From: Penium margaritaceum
Taxonomy: Eukaryota > Streptophyta > Zygnematophyceae > Desmidiales > Peniaceae
Reading direction: 5' to 3'
Length of the DNA stretch: 64,000 bases
NCBI GenBank assembly: GCA_023375785.1
Contig: SZWC01000033.1
Coordinates: 435,216 to 499,215 of the forward strand
Part shown: piece by piece, positions 1 to 12,658 of the stretch
Position numbering within the stretch: position 1 is the first letter of the stretch
How the letters are laid out: each line of letters begins with the position of its first letter
Program-made: the position numbers and the translations under genes
The notes under the pieces: generated by a model
The model's database searches: none
Seen by the model: only the letters and a program-made list of their open reading frames with translations
What the model was told of the DNA's origin: nothing

Positions 1-154
1 GGGGGTGTCATAATGCGGTCGCAAATCTGTCCTCCAGGTCGTCCACGGAACATCCCTCTAGGGGGGTGGGATGGAGTATTCCAGTGAAGACAGCTACGCG
101 TAACAAATCAACAAAAACGGACCTGGTGTCAAAGGGAAGAACGCTTTGCTATTT
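1..154 (+). repeat. Super-unit spacer, copy 1 (3' arm only)
   Basis: This is the right arm of the non-satellite spacer that separates satellite super-units, truncated by the window start. It opens in a G run, then carries the shared GTCATAATGCGGTCGC stretch from position 7, the CCTCCAGGTCGTCCACGG stretch, a second G-rich tract (GGGGGGTGGGATGG near 61-74) and an ACCTGGTGTCAAAGGG stretch before satellite resumes at ATTGACTAG. The same arm is found at six other places in the window, always in the same orientation and joined to the same satellite register, so it belongs to the repeat unit and is not an independent insertion at each place. Confidence 0.85.
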
Positions 155-540
155 ATTGACTAGAAAGTACAAAGAATTTAAACAAGTAGTGGAACGGTGT
201 GGCTACCATGCACAATGACCAACCAGATTAGGCATGTGCCACTTACCATGACTAAATGATTTTACCGTAATTTTACTGTGATTTTACTGTGACTAAATAT
301 CTTTGTGTGGTCAACGTTCACAACCCACAATATGGGTCACAAATTGTCAGAGGGGGAAACAATGGTTTGGGAATACTAGATACCAACTAGCAAGTACAAC
401 GACCTTCAGTAAGTAGTAGCACGGTGTACCTACCATGCACAATGACCGACCAAAGTACGCATGTATACTGCCTTTGACCACATAAATCCACTGTGCATGG
501 TCAACGTTGACATCTCATAAAACAAGTCACAAATGGTCAG
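155..540 (+). repeat. Super-unit 1 leader (monomers X0, X1)
   Basis: Two satellite monomers follow the spacer. X0 begins mid-monomer at ATTGACTAG and carries the private ATTAGGCATGTGCC variant and the AATATGGGTCAC core. X1 is recognised by GAATACTAGATACCAAC. In other super-units X0-X1 is followed by A-B-C-D and then the primed leader A'-F'. Here the array passes straight into ordinary A-F hexamers, so the primed leader is missing. X0 here also contains a small local expansion of an ATTTTACTGTG motif (about 258-290) not seen in the other X0 copies. Confidence 0.8.
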
Positions 541-1140
541 AGGGGGAAACAATGGTTTGGGAACACCAAGTATCAAGTAGCGAGCACAAGGAGCTGCAAT
601 AACGTTTGGCACGGTGTGGATACCATGCACGATGACCAATCAAAGTAGGCATATGTCACTGACCATGACCAAATAATGGCACTAAGTGTAATAAACCTTG
701 ACAACTCATAACACGAGTCACAAATGGTCAGGGTGGAATGTAATGATTTGTGAATACTAGTTATCGACTAGCAAGTACAAATACCTTCAATATGTAGTGG
801 CACAGTGTGGCTACAATTCACAGTGACCAACCAAAGTATGAATATGTCACTGACCATGAACAAAGAATTTCACTTCATGTGGTCATCATTTACAACTCAC
901 AACACGGGTCACAGATAGTCACAGGGGCCTAACAATGGTTTGGGAACACTGGCTGTCAACAAGAAAGCAAAAAGACCTGCGATAGGTAATGACACGGCGT
1001 GGTAACCATGTACTGTAACAAACCAAAGTAGGCATATGTCATGAACCATGACCAAACGGATTTCACAGTGTGTGGTCAACGTTGAAAACTCATAACACGA
1101 GTCACAACTGGTCAGTTGGGGAAACCATGGGTTGGGAACA

Positions 1141-1155
1141 CTAGTTATCAACTAG
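1141..1155 (+). repeat. Monomer hairpin CTAGTTATCAACTAG (example site)
   Basis: This 6-bp stem (CTAGTT/AACTAG) with a 3-nt loop is found in most D monomers and in weaker form in B. It recurs at the same monomer position through the array. Confidence 0.6.
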
Positions 1156-1446
1156 CAAGTGAAAATATTTTCAACAAACAGTGGTCTGGTGTGGCTAGCG
1201 TTCACAGTGATCAACCAAAGGATGCATATGTCACGGACTATGAACGAAGAAGTCCACTATGTGTGGTCAACATTGACAACTCATAACATGAGTCACAAAT
1301 GGTCAGAGGTAGAGACAATGGTTTGGGAACCCTATGTATCAACTAGATAGGACAAATAACTTCAATACGTAGTGGCACGGTGTGGCTAATATGCACACCA
1401 AACTAAGCATATGTCACTAACCATGACCACGGAATTTCAATATGGG

Positions 1447-1462
1447 TGGTCAACGTTGACCA
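1447..1462 (+). promoter_or_regulatory. Perfect 16-bp palindrome TGGTCAACGTTGACCA (example site)
   Basis: This palindrome lies in the E monomer and recurs in most E copies. Other types keep a shorter form (GTCAACGTTGAC or GTCAACATTGAC). It contains two inverted TTGAC cores; TTGACC/T is the W-box core bound by plant WRKY factors. Binding in vivo is not implied by the sequence. Confidence 0.55.
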
Positions 1463-4361
1463 ACCATAACACGAGACAAAACCGGTCAGGGGAGGAAACA
1501 ATGCTATGGGAATATGAGTTCTCAACTAGCAAGTACAACGACATTCAGTCAGTAGAAGCACAGTGTGGCTACCATGCACAATGAAAGACCAAAAAAGGCA
1601 TATGTACTGCCTTTGACCAAAGAAATCTGCTGTGTGTGGTCAACATTGACAACTCATAATACGAGTCACAAATGGTCAAAGGGGGAAACAATGGTTCAGG
1701 AACGCCAAGTATCAAAAAGCAAGCACAATGAGCTTCAATACGTTGTGGCACGGTGTGGATACCATGCACGATGACCAACCAAAGTAAGCATATGTCACTG
1801 ACCATGACCAAATCATGGCACTAAGTGTGGTAAACCTTGACAACTCATAACACGAGTCACAAATGGTCAGGGTGGAAGATAGTGATTTGTGAATACTAGT
1901 TATTGACTAGCAAGTACAAATACTGTCAATATGTAGTGGCACAATGTGGCCAAAAGGTACAGTGACCAACCAAAGTATGCATATGTCACTGACCATGAAC
2001 AAAGAATTTCACTTCATGAAGTGAACATTTCCAGCTCACAACACGAGTCACTGATAGTCAGAGGGGGTAACAATGGTTTGGGAACACTAGCTGTCAGCAA
2101 GAAAGCACAAAGATCTTGGATACGTAATGACACGGCGTGGGAACCATGTACAGTGACAAACCAAAGTAGGCATGTGTCACAAACCATGACCAAACGGATT
2201 TCACAGTGTGTGGTCAACGTTTAAAACTCATAACACGAGTCACAAATGGTCGGTGCGGGAGACCATGGGATGGGAACACTAGTTATCAACAAGCAAGGAA
2301 AATGATTTTCAACAAGTAGTGGCATGGTGTGGCTAGCGTGCATAGTGACCAACCAAAGGATGCATATGTCACTGACTATGATCGAAGAAGTCTACTTTGT
2401 GTAGTCAATATTGACAACTCATAACGCGTGTCACAAATGGTCAGAGAGAGAGACAATGGTTTGGGAACCCTATGTATCAACTAGAAAGGACAAAGAACTT
2501 CAATAGGTAGTGGCACGGTGTGGCTACTATGCACACCAAACAACCAAACTAGGCATATGTCACTGACCATGACCAGATAATTTCAATATGGGTGGTCAGC
2601 GTTGATCAACTATAACACGAGTCACAAACGGCCAGGGAGGGAAACAATGCTATGGGAATATCAGTTTTCAACTAGCAAGTCCAACGACCTTCAGTCAGTA
2701 GTAGCACGGTGTGGCTACCATGCACAATGACCGACCAAAGTAGGCATATGTACTGCCTTTGACCAAAAAAATCCGCTGTGTGTGGTCAACGTTGACAACT
2801 CATAATTCAAGTCACAAATGGTCAGAGGGGAAAACAATGGTTTGGGAACACCGAGTATCAAATAGCAAGCACAACAAGCTACAATACGTTGTGGCACAGT
2901 GTGGATACAATGCACGACGACCAACCAAATTAGGCATATGTCACTAACCATGACCACATAATGGCACTAAGTGTGGTAAACCTTGACAACTCATAAGACG
3001 AGTCACAAATGGTCAGGGTGGAAGATAATAGTTTGTGACTACCAGTCATTGACTAGCAAGTACAAATAACTTCAATATGTAGTGGCACAGTGTGGCTACA
3101 ATGCACAGTCACCAACCAAAGTATGCATATGTCACTGACCATGAACAAAGAATTTCACTTCATGTCGTCAACATTTACAAATCACAACAAGAGTCATTGT
3201 TAATCAGAGGGGGTAACAATGGTTTGGGAACACTAGCTGTCAATAAGAAAGCACAAGGACATTTGATACATAATGACACGGTGTGGTAACAATGTACAGT
3301 GACAAACCAAAGTAGGCATGTGTCACAAACCATGAGCAAACGGATTTCACAGTGTGTGGTCAACATTGAATACTCATACCACGAGTTACAAATGGTCAGT
3401 AGGGGAGACTATGGGTTGGTAACACTAGTTATCAACTAGCAATTAGAAAGATTTTCGACAAGAAGTGGCATGGTGTGGCTAGCGTGCACAGTGACCAACC
3501 AAAGGATGCATATGTCACTGACTATGACCGAAGAAGTCCACTATGTGTGGTCAGCTTTGACAACTCATAACACGAGTCACAATTGGTGAGAGGGAGATAC
3601 AATGGTTTGGAAACCCTATGCATCGACTAGAAAGGACAAGGAACTTCAATACGTTGTTGCACGGTGTGGCTGATATGCACACCAAACAACCAAACTAGGC
3701 ATATGTCACTGACCATGACGAGAGATTTTCAATATGGGTGATCAACGTTGACCAACCATAACACGAGTCACAAACAGTCAAGGGAGGAAACAATGCTTTG
3801 GGAATATCAGTTCTCAACTAGCAAGTACAACGACCTTCAGTCAGTAGTAGCACGGTGTGGCTACCATGCACAATGAACGACCAAAGTAGGCATATGTACT
3901 GCCTTTGGCCAAAGAAATCTGGTGTGTGTGGTCAACATTGACAACTCATAATACAAGTCACAAATGGTCAGAGGGGGAAACAATGGTTTGGGAACACCAA
4001 GTATCAAAAAGCAAGCATAAGGAGCTTCAATACGTTGTGGCACGGTGTGGATACCATGCACGATGGCCAACCAAAGTAGGCATATGTCACTGACCATGAC
4101 CAAATAATGGCACTAAGTGTGGTAAACCTTGACAACTCATAACACGAGTCACAAATGGTCAGGGTGGAAGATAATGATTTGTGAATACTGGTTATTGACT
4201 AGCAAGTACGAATAGCTTCAATATCTAGTGGCACAGTGTGGCTACAATGCACAGTGACCAACCAATGTATGCATATGTCACTGACCATGAACAAAGAATC
4301 TCACTTCATGTGGTCAACATTTACAACTCACAACACGAGTCACTGATAGTCAGAGGGGGTA

Positions 4362-4746
4362 ACAATGATTTGGGAACACTAGCTGTCATCAAGAAAGGAC
4401 AAAAATATTTGATACGTAATGACACTGCGTGGTAACCATGTACAGTGACAAACCAAAGTAGGCATGTGTCACAAACCATGACCAAACGGATTTCACAGTG
4501 TGTGGTCAACGTTGAAAACTCATAACACGAGTCACAAATGGTCAGAGGGGAAAACAATGGTTTGGGAACACTAGCTGTCATCAAGAAAGGACAAAAATAT
4601 TTGATACGTAATGACACTGCGTGGTAACCATGTACAGTGACAAACCAAAGTAGGCATGTGTCACAAACCATGACCAAACGGATTTCACAGTGTGTGGTCA
4701 ACGTTGAAAACTCATAACACGAGTCACAAATGGTCAGTGGGGGAAA
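4362..4746 (+). repeat. Tandem duplication of a single C monomer
   Basis: Two adjacent C monomers share private variants absent from other C copies (GCTGTCATCAAGAAAGGAC and AAAAATATTTGATACG). Reading by eye, they look identical over at least 170 bp at an offset of 192 bp. The local order becomes A-B-C-C-D-E-F. This is a recent one-monomer duplication, best explained by unequal crossover or replication slippage in register. Confidence 0.9.
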
Positions 4747-7700
4747 CCATGGGTTGGGAACACCATTTATCAACTAGCAAGTCGAAATAACTTCAACAAG
4801 TTGTGGCATGGTGTGGGTAGCGTGCATATTGACCAACCAAAGGATGCGTATGTCACTGACTATGAACGAAGAAGTCCACTATGTGTGGTCAACATTGACA
4901 ACTCATAACATGAGTCACAAATGGTCAGAGGGAGAGACAATGGTTTGGGAACCCTATGTATCGACTATGAAGGACAAAGAACTTCAATACGCAGTGGCAC
5001 GGTGTGGCTAATATCCACACCAAACAACCAAACTAGGCATATGTCACTGACTATGACCACGGAATTTCAATATGGGTGGTCAACGTTGACCAACCATAAC
5101 ACGAGACAAAAACGGTCGGGGGAGGAAACAATGCTATAGGAATATTAGTTCTCATCAAGAATGTACAACGACTGTCCGTCGGTAGTAGCACGGCGTGGCA
5201 ACCATGCACAATGACCAACCAAAGTAGGCATATGTACTGCCTTTGAGCAAAGAAACCCGCTATGTGTGGTCAACATTGACAACTCATAATAAGAGTCACA
5301 AATGGTCAGAGGGGAAAACAATGGTTTGGGAACACCAAGTATCAAATAGCAAGCACAAGGAGCTTCAATACGCTGTGGCACGGTTTAGATACGATGCACA
5401 ATGACCAACCAAAGTAGGCACATGTCACTGACCATGACCAAATAGTGGCACTAAGTCTGGTAAACCTTGACTACTCATAACACGAGTCACAAATGGTCAG
5501 GGTGGAAGATAATGGTTTGTGAATACTAGTTATCGACTAGCAAGTACAAATACCTCCGACATGTTGTGGCATAGTGTGGCTACAAAACATTGTGACCAAC
5601 AAAAGTATGCATATGTGACTGACCATGAACAAATAATTTCACTTCACGTGGTCAACATTTACAACTCACAACACGGGTCAGAGATAGTCAGAGGGGGCTA
5701 ACACTGGCTGTCAACAAGAAAGCACAAAGACCTTCCATACGTAATGACACGGCGTGGTAACCATGTACAGTGACAAACCAAAGTAGGCATGTGTTACAAA
5801 CCATGACCAAACGGATTTCACAGTGTGTGGTCAACGTTGAACACTCGTAACACGAGTCACAAATGGTCAGTGGGGGAGACCATGGGTTGCTAACACTAGT
5901 TATCGACTAGCAAGGAGAAAGATTTTCAACAAGTAGTGGCACGGCGTGGCTAGCATGCACAGTGACCAACCAAAAGATGCATATGTCACTAACTATGACC
6001 GAAGAAGTCCACTATGTGTGGTCAACATTGACAACTCATAACACAAGTCACGAATGGTCAGAGAGAGAGAAAATGGTTTGGGAACCCTATGTATCAACTA
6101 GAAAGGACAACGAACTTCAATACGTAGTGGCACGGTGTGGATCCTATGCACACCAAACAACCAAACTAGGCATATGTCACTGACCATGACTAGATAACTT
6201 CAATATGGGTGGTCACATTGACCAACCATAACACGAGTCACAAATGGTCAGGGGAGGAAACAATGCTATGGGAATATCAGTTCTCAACTAGCACGTACAA
6301 CGACCTTCGGTCAGTAGTAGCACGGTGTGGCTACCATGCACAATGACGGACCAAAGTAGGCATATGTACTGCCTTTGACCAAAGAAATCCGCTGTCTATG
6401 GTCAACGTTGACAACTCATAATACGAGTCACAAATGGTCAGAGGGGGAAACAATGGTTCGGGAACACCGAGGATTAAATAGCAAGCACAAGGAGCTTCAA
6501 TGCGTTGTGGCACAGTGTGGATACCATGCATGATGACCAACCAAAGTAGGCATATGTCACTGACCATGACCAAATGATGGCATTAAGTATGGCAAACCTT
6601 GACAACACATAACACGAGTCACAAATGGCCAGGGTGGAAGATAATGGTTTGTGAATACCAGTTATTGACTAGCAAGTACAAATACCTTCAATATGTAGTG
6701 GCACAGTGTGGCTACAATGCACAATGACCAACCAAAGTATGCATATGTCACTGACCATGAACAAAATATTTCACTTCATGTAGTCAACATTTACAACTCA
6801 CAACACGGGTCACACATAGTCAGAGGGGGCTAACAATGGTTTGGGAACACTAGCTGTCAACAAGAAAGCACAAAGACCTTTGATATGTAATGACACAGGG
6901 TGGTAACCATGTACAGTGACAAACCAAAGTATGCATGTGTCACAAACCATTGCCAAACGGATTTCACAGTGCGTGGTCAACATTGAAAACTCATAACACG
7001 AGTCACAAATGGTCAGTGGGGGAAACCATGGGTCGGGAATACTAGTTATGAACTAGCAAGTGAAAATATTTTCAACAAGTAGTGGGATGGTGTGGCTAAC
7101 ATGCACAATAACCAACCAAAGGATGCATATGTCACTGACTATGACCGAAGAAGTCCATTATGTGTGGTCAACATTGACAACTCATAACACGAGTCACAAA
7201 TGGTCAGAGGGAGAGACAATGGTTTGGGAAACCTATGTATCGACTAGAAAGGATAAGGAACTTCAATACGTAGTGGCACGGTTTGGCTAATATGCACACC
7301 AAACAACCAAACCAGGCACATGTCACTGACCATGACGAGAGAATTTCATTATGGGTGGTCAACGTTGACCAACCATAATACAAGTAAAAAACGGTCAGTG
7401 GAGGAAACAATGCAATGGGAGTATCAGTTCTCAACTAGCAAGTACAACGACCTTCAGTCAGTAGTAGCACGGTATGGCTACCATGCACAATGACCGACCA
7501 AAGAAGGCATGTGTACTGCCTTTGACCAAAGAAATCTGCTGTGTGTGGTCAACGTTGACAACTCATAAAATGAGTCACAAATGGTCAGAGGGGGAAACAA
7601 TGATTTGGGACACCAAGTATCAACTAGCACGCACAAGGAGCTTCAATATGTTGTGGCACAGTATGGTGACCATGCACAATGACCAACCAAAGTAAGCATA

Positions 7701-8159
7701 TGTCACTGACCATGACCAAATAATGGCACTAAGTGTGGTAAACCTTGACAACTCACAACAAGAGTCACAAATGGTCATGGTGGAAGATAATGGTTTTGTG
7801 AATACTAGTTATCGACTAGCAAGTACAAAAACCTTCAATATGTAGTGGCACAGTGTGGCTACAATGCACAGTGACCAACCAAAGAAGGCATATGTCACTG
7901 ACCATGAGCAAAGAATTTCACTTCATGTGGTCAACATCAACAACTCACAACACGGGTGACAGATAGTCAGAGGGGGCTAACAATGGTTTGGGAACACTAG
8001 CTTTCAAAAAGAAAGCACAAAGACCTTCGATACGTAATTACACGGCGTGGTAACCATGTGCAGTGACAAACCAAAGTAGGCATGAGTCACAAACCATAAC
8101 CAGACGCATTTCACAGTGTGTGGGCAACGTTGAAAACTCATAACACGAGTCACAAATGG

Positions 8160-9160
8160 TCAGTGGGGGAGACCATGGGTTGGGAACACTAGTTATCAAA
8201 TAGCGAGTAGAAAGATTTTCAACAAAAAGTGGTACGGTGTGGCTAGCGTGCACAGTGACCAACCAAAGGATACACACGTCGCTGACTATGAAGAAGTCCA
8301 CTATTAATGGTCAACATTGACAACTCATAACACGAGTCACAAATGGTCAGAGGGAGGGACAACGAGATGGGAACCCTATGTATCGACTAGAAAGGACAAA
8401 GAACTTTAATACGTAGTGGCACGTTGTGGCTACTATGCACACCAAATAACCAAACTAGGCATATGTCAACGACCATGATGAAAGAATTTCAATATGGGTG
8501 GTCAACATTCACCAACCATAACACGAGTCACAAAGGGTCAGAGGGGGAAACAATGGTCTGTGAATATTAGCTCTCAACTAGCAAGTACAGCGATCTTCAA
8601 TCAGTGGTAACATGGTGTGGCTACCATGTACAATGACCAACCAAAGTATGCATATGTACTACCTTTGACCAAAGAAATCCGCTGTGTGTGGTCAGCATTG
8701 ACAACTCATAATAGGAGTCACAAATGGTCAGAGGGGGAGACAATGGTTTGCGAACACCAGGTATCAGCTAGCAAGCACAAGGACCTTCAATAAGTTGTGG
8801 CACAGTGTGGATACCATGCACAATGACCAACCAAATTAGGCATATGTCACTGACCATGACCAAATAATGTCACTAAGTCTGGTAACATTGGACAACTCGT
8901 AACACGAGTCACAAATGGTCAGGGTGGAAGATAATGGTTTGTGAATACTAGTTATCACCTAGCAAGTACAAATACCTTCATTATGTATTGGCAGAGCGTG
9001 GCTACCATGCACAGTGACCAACCAAAGTATGCATATGTCACTGGCCATGACCAACGAATTTCACTTCATTTGGTCAGAGTTGACAACTCACAACACGAGT
9101 CACTGATAGTCAGAGGGGGTAGCAATGGTTTGGGAACACTAGCTATCAACTAGAAAGCAC
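8160..9160 (+). repeat. Variant hexamer segment (subfamily 2)
   Basis: The D-E-F-A-B-C stretch here differs from the common hexamer by a linked set of variants: CAAGTACAGCGA in F, GGTATCAGCTAGC in A, GGCCATGACCAACGAATTTC in B, and AGCTATCAACTAG in C. Parts of the same set recur near 41280-41480, 54190-54480 and 57240-57920, so a second hexamer lineage is interspersed with the main one. Confidence 0.65.
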
Positions 9161-11984
9161 AAAGACCTTCGATACGTAGTGACACGGCGTGGTAACCATG
9201 TACAGTAGCAAACCAAAGTAGGCATATGTCACAAACCATGACCAAACGGATTTCACAGTGTGTGGTCAACGTTCGGAACTCATAACACGAGTTACAAACG
9301 GTCAGTGGGGGAGACCATGTCTTGGGAACACTAGTTATCAACAAGTAGGTAGAATATTTTCAACAAGTAGTGGCACGGTGTGGCTAGCGTGCACAGTGAC
9401 CAGCCAAAGGATGCATATGTCACTGACTATAAACGAAGAAGTCCACTTTGTATGGTCAACATTGACAACTCATAACACGAGTCACAAATGGTCGGAGGGA
9501 GAGACAATGGTTTGGGAACCCTATGTATCAACTTTAAAGGACAAAGAACATCGTTATGTAGTGGCACGGTGTGCCTATATGCACACCAAACAACCGAACA
9601 AGGCATATGTCACTGACCATGACCACAGAATTTCAACATGGGTGGTCAACGTTGACCAACCATAACACAAGTCACAAACTGTAAGGGGAGTAAACAATGC
9701 TATGAGAATATCAGTTTTCAACTAGCAAGTACAATGACCTTCAGTCAGGAGTAGCACAGTGTTGCTACCATGCACAATGACCGACAAAAGTAGGCACATG
9801 TACTGCCTTTGACCAAAGAAATCCGATGTGTGTGCTCAACGTTGACAACTGATGATACGAGTCACAAATGGTCAGAGGGGGAAACAATGGTTTGGGAATA
9901 TCATATATGAAATAGCAAGCACAAGGAGCTTCAATACGTTGTGGCACAGTGTGGATACCATGTACGATGACCAACCAAAGTAGGCATATGTCAATGACCA
10001 TGGCCAAATAATGGCACTAAGTGTGGTAAACCTTGACAACTCATAACACGAGTCACAAATGGTCAGGGTGGAAGATAATGATTTGTGAATACCAGTTATC
10101 GACTAGCAAGGACAAATACCTTCAATATGTTGTGGCACAGTGTGGCTACAATGCACAGTGACCAATCAAAGTAGGAATATGTCACTGACCAAGAACAAAG
10201 AATTTCACTTAATGTAGTCAACATTTACAACTCACAACACAGGTCTCATATAATCAGAGGGGAATAACTATGGTTTGGAAACACTGGCTGTCAACACGAA
10301 AGCACAAAGACCTTCGATACGTAATGACACGGCGTGGTAACCATGTACAGTCACAAACTTAAGTAGGAATATGTCACAAACCATGCCCAAACGGATTTCA
10401 CAGTGTGTGGTCAACGTTGAAAACTCATAACACGAGTCACAACTGGTCAGTGGGGGAAACCATGGGTTGGGAACACTAGTTATCAACTAGCAAGTAGAAA
10501 GATTTTCAACAAATAGTGGCACGGTGTGGCTAGTGTGCACAGTGACCAACCAAAGGATGCATATGTCACTGACCATGACCGAAGAAGTCCATTGTGTGTG
10601 GTCAACATTGACAACTCATAACACGAGTCACAAATGGTCAGAGGGAGAGACAATGGTTTGGGAACCCTATGTAACAACTAGAAAGGACAAGGAACTTCAA
10701 TACGCAGTGGCACGGTGTGGCTAATATGTACACCAAACAACCAAACTAGGCATATGTCACTGACCATGACGAGAGAATTTCAATATGGGTGGTCAACGTT
10801 GACCAACTATAACACGAGACAAAAACGGTCAGGGGAGGAAACAATGCTATGGGAATATCATTTATCAACGAGAAAGTACAACAACCTTCAGTCAGAAGTA
10901 TTACGGCATGGGAACCATGCACAATGACCGACCAAAGTAGGCATATGTACTGCCTTTGGGCAAAGAAACCCGCTGTGTGTGGTCAACATTGACAACTCAT
11001 AATACAAGTCACAAATGGTCAGAGGGGAAAACAATGGTTTGGGAACACCAAGTATCATATAGCAAGCACAAGGAGCTTCAATACGTTGTGGCACGGTGTG
11101 GATACCATGCACGATGACCAACCAAAGTAGGCATGTGTCACTGACCATGACCAAATAATGGCACTAAGTGTGGTAAACCTTGACAACTCATAACACGAGT
11201 CACTAATGGTCAGGGTGGAATATAATGGTTTGTGAATACTAGCTATCCACTAGCAAGTACAAAAACCTTCAATATGTAGTGGCACAGTATGGCTGCAATG
11301 CACTATGACCAACCAAAGTATGCATATGTGACTGACCATGAACAAAGAATTTCACTTCATGTGGTCAACATTTACAACTCACAACACGGGTCACAGATAG
11401 TCAGAGGGGGCTAACAATGGTTTGGGTACACTGGCTGTCAATAAGAAAGCACAGAGACCTTCGATATGTAATGACACGGCGTGGTAACCATGTACAGTAA
11501 CAAACAGAAGTGGACATGTGTCACAAACCATGACAAGAAGGATTTCACAGTGTGTGGTCAACGTTGAAAACTCATACCACGAGTCACAAATAGTCAGTGG
11601 GGGAAACCATAGGTTGGGAACAATAGTTATCAACTGGCAAGTATAAAATTTTCAACAAGTAGGGGCACGGTGTGGCTAGCATGCACAATGACCAACCAAA
11701 TGATGTATATGTCACTGACTATGACCGAAGAAGTCCACTATGTGTGGTCAACATTGACAACTCATAACACGAGTCACAAATGGTCAGAGGGAGAGACAAT
11801 GGTTTGGGAACCCTATGTATCAACTAGAAAGGACAAAGAACTTCAATACGTAGTTGCAGGGTGTGGCTACTATGCACACCAAACAACCAAACTATGCATA
11901 TGTCACTGACCATGACCGGACAATTTCAATATGGGTGGTCAACGTTGACCAACCATAACACGAGTCACAAACGGTCAGGGGAGG

Positions 11985-12137
11985 AAACAATGCTATGGGA
12001 ATATCAGTTCTCAACTAGCAAGTACAACGACCTTTGATAAGTGGTGGCACGGTGTGGCTACCATGCACAATGACCAACCAAAGTATGCCTGTGTCACTGA
12101 ATATCATAAAAAGAGTCTCACTGTGTGTAGTCAACTT
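11985..12137 (+). repeat. F/P2 hybrid monomer at end of super-unit 1
   Basis: An F monomer (CTATGGGAATATCAG) changes within the shared GACCTT string into the P2 sequence (TTGATAAGTGGTGGCACGG, TATGCCTGTGTCACTGAATATC) that normally precedes the spacer. Compared with the other super-units, the trailer A-B-C'-P1 and the first half of P2 are absent. This is an in-register recombination deletion. Confidence 0.8.
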
Positions 12138-12363
12138 TTCTTCTTACGGCTGGTCAATTTGAGCAATGAATGAGAGGTTATTCAAGCTCAAAGTTGCAGA
12201 ATTTGAAATTCCATCTGCGTCAATATTTTCATGATTAAACTTACTGTGTTATCATTCATACTTTTGATAACTACCCTCTAATCTTACACCCCCTTATCTT
12301 ATGCCCTTTACCCATAGGAACCCTTATAATGTCATTTGGACATTATATGAACACTATGTGCGC

Positions 12364-12417
12364 TGGCTTGGTGTTTATATAGTTAGATTCTGGAGTGTTT
12401 ATCCTGGGTTTGAATCC
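12364..12417 (+). promoter_or_regulatory. tRNA-like pol III A/B boxes, spacer copy 2
   Basis: An A-box-like TGGCTTGGTG is followed about 42 bp later by B-box-like GGGTTTGAATCC, the arrangement of the internal RNA polymerase III promoter in tRNA-derived SINEs. It differs from copy 7 at several positions and is probably the least tRNA-like A box of the set. Activity is not shown by the sequence. Confidence 0.5.
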
Positions 12418-12530
12418 TCGTACGCACAATACAGAATAGGCTCGCGACCTGGAGGGAGGGGGGGACGGCTGTGTTGTGATACCTCAACTCTACCTTCGAG
12501 CCTAAATTGTGGGGGGAGGGGGGGGGGGGG

Positions 12531-12658
12531 NNNNNNNNNNNNNNNNNNNNNNNNNNNNNNNNNNNNNNNNNNNNNNNNNNNNNNNNNNNNNNNNNNNNNN
12601 NNNNNNNNNNNNNNNNNNNNNNNNNNNNNNNNNNNNNNNNNNNNNNNNNNNNNNNNNN
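12531..12658. other. Assembly gap (128 N) in poly-G tract
   Basis: A run of N is flanked on the left by GGGGGGAGGGG plus more G and on the right by AGGGGGGGGG. The gap marks sequence that could not be read through a long G homopolymer. Its length need not be real. Confidence 0.95.

Larger units (their letters stand above)
541..12030 (+). repeat. Satellite hexamer run, super-unit 1 (about 10 hexamers)
   Basis: About 190-bp monomers recur in the fixed order A-B-C-D-E-F, giving a period of about 1.14 kb. A is marked by GGGAACACCAAGTATCAA and AATGGCACTAAGTG; B by GGTGGAAGATAATGG and GTGAATACTAGTTATTG; C by ACACTAGCTGTCAACAAG; D by GACCATGGGTTGGG and GAAGAAGTCCAC; E by AACCCTATGTATCAACTAG and CACACCAAACAACC; F by GCTATGGGAATATCAG and TACTGCCTTTGACC. 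A monomers occur near 560, 1705, 2850, 3995, 5335, 6465, 7615, 8760, 9900 and 11050. The one irregular interval (3995 to 5335) is explained by an extra C monomer. Monomers of one type are far more alike than different types, the signature of a higher-order repeat. No gene is visible in this stretch. Confidence 0.93.

Noticed and set aside
1569-1811. Recurring minus-strand open frame of about 80 codons (also at 2715-2957, 3861-4103, 16499-16741, 43244-43486, 61963-62205 and others).
   Set aside because: It spans the same A monomer each time at the hexamer period, so it is one chance frame copied by the satellite. Frame-breaking changes in several copies show no coding constraint, and no domain is recognisable.
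11670-11909. Recurring plus-strand open frames across the D-E junction (MWLACTVTNQRMHMSLTMTEE type).
   Set aside because: These are by-products of low stop-codon density in one frame of the satellite. They repeat at the hexamer period with many disrupted copies.
155-12137. CRISPR-like array of regular repeats.
   Set aside because: The whole 190-bp period is conserved; there are no short repeats with unrelated spacers. It is a eukaryotic satellite.
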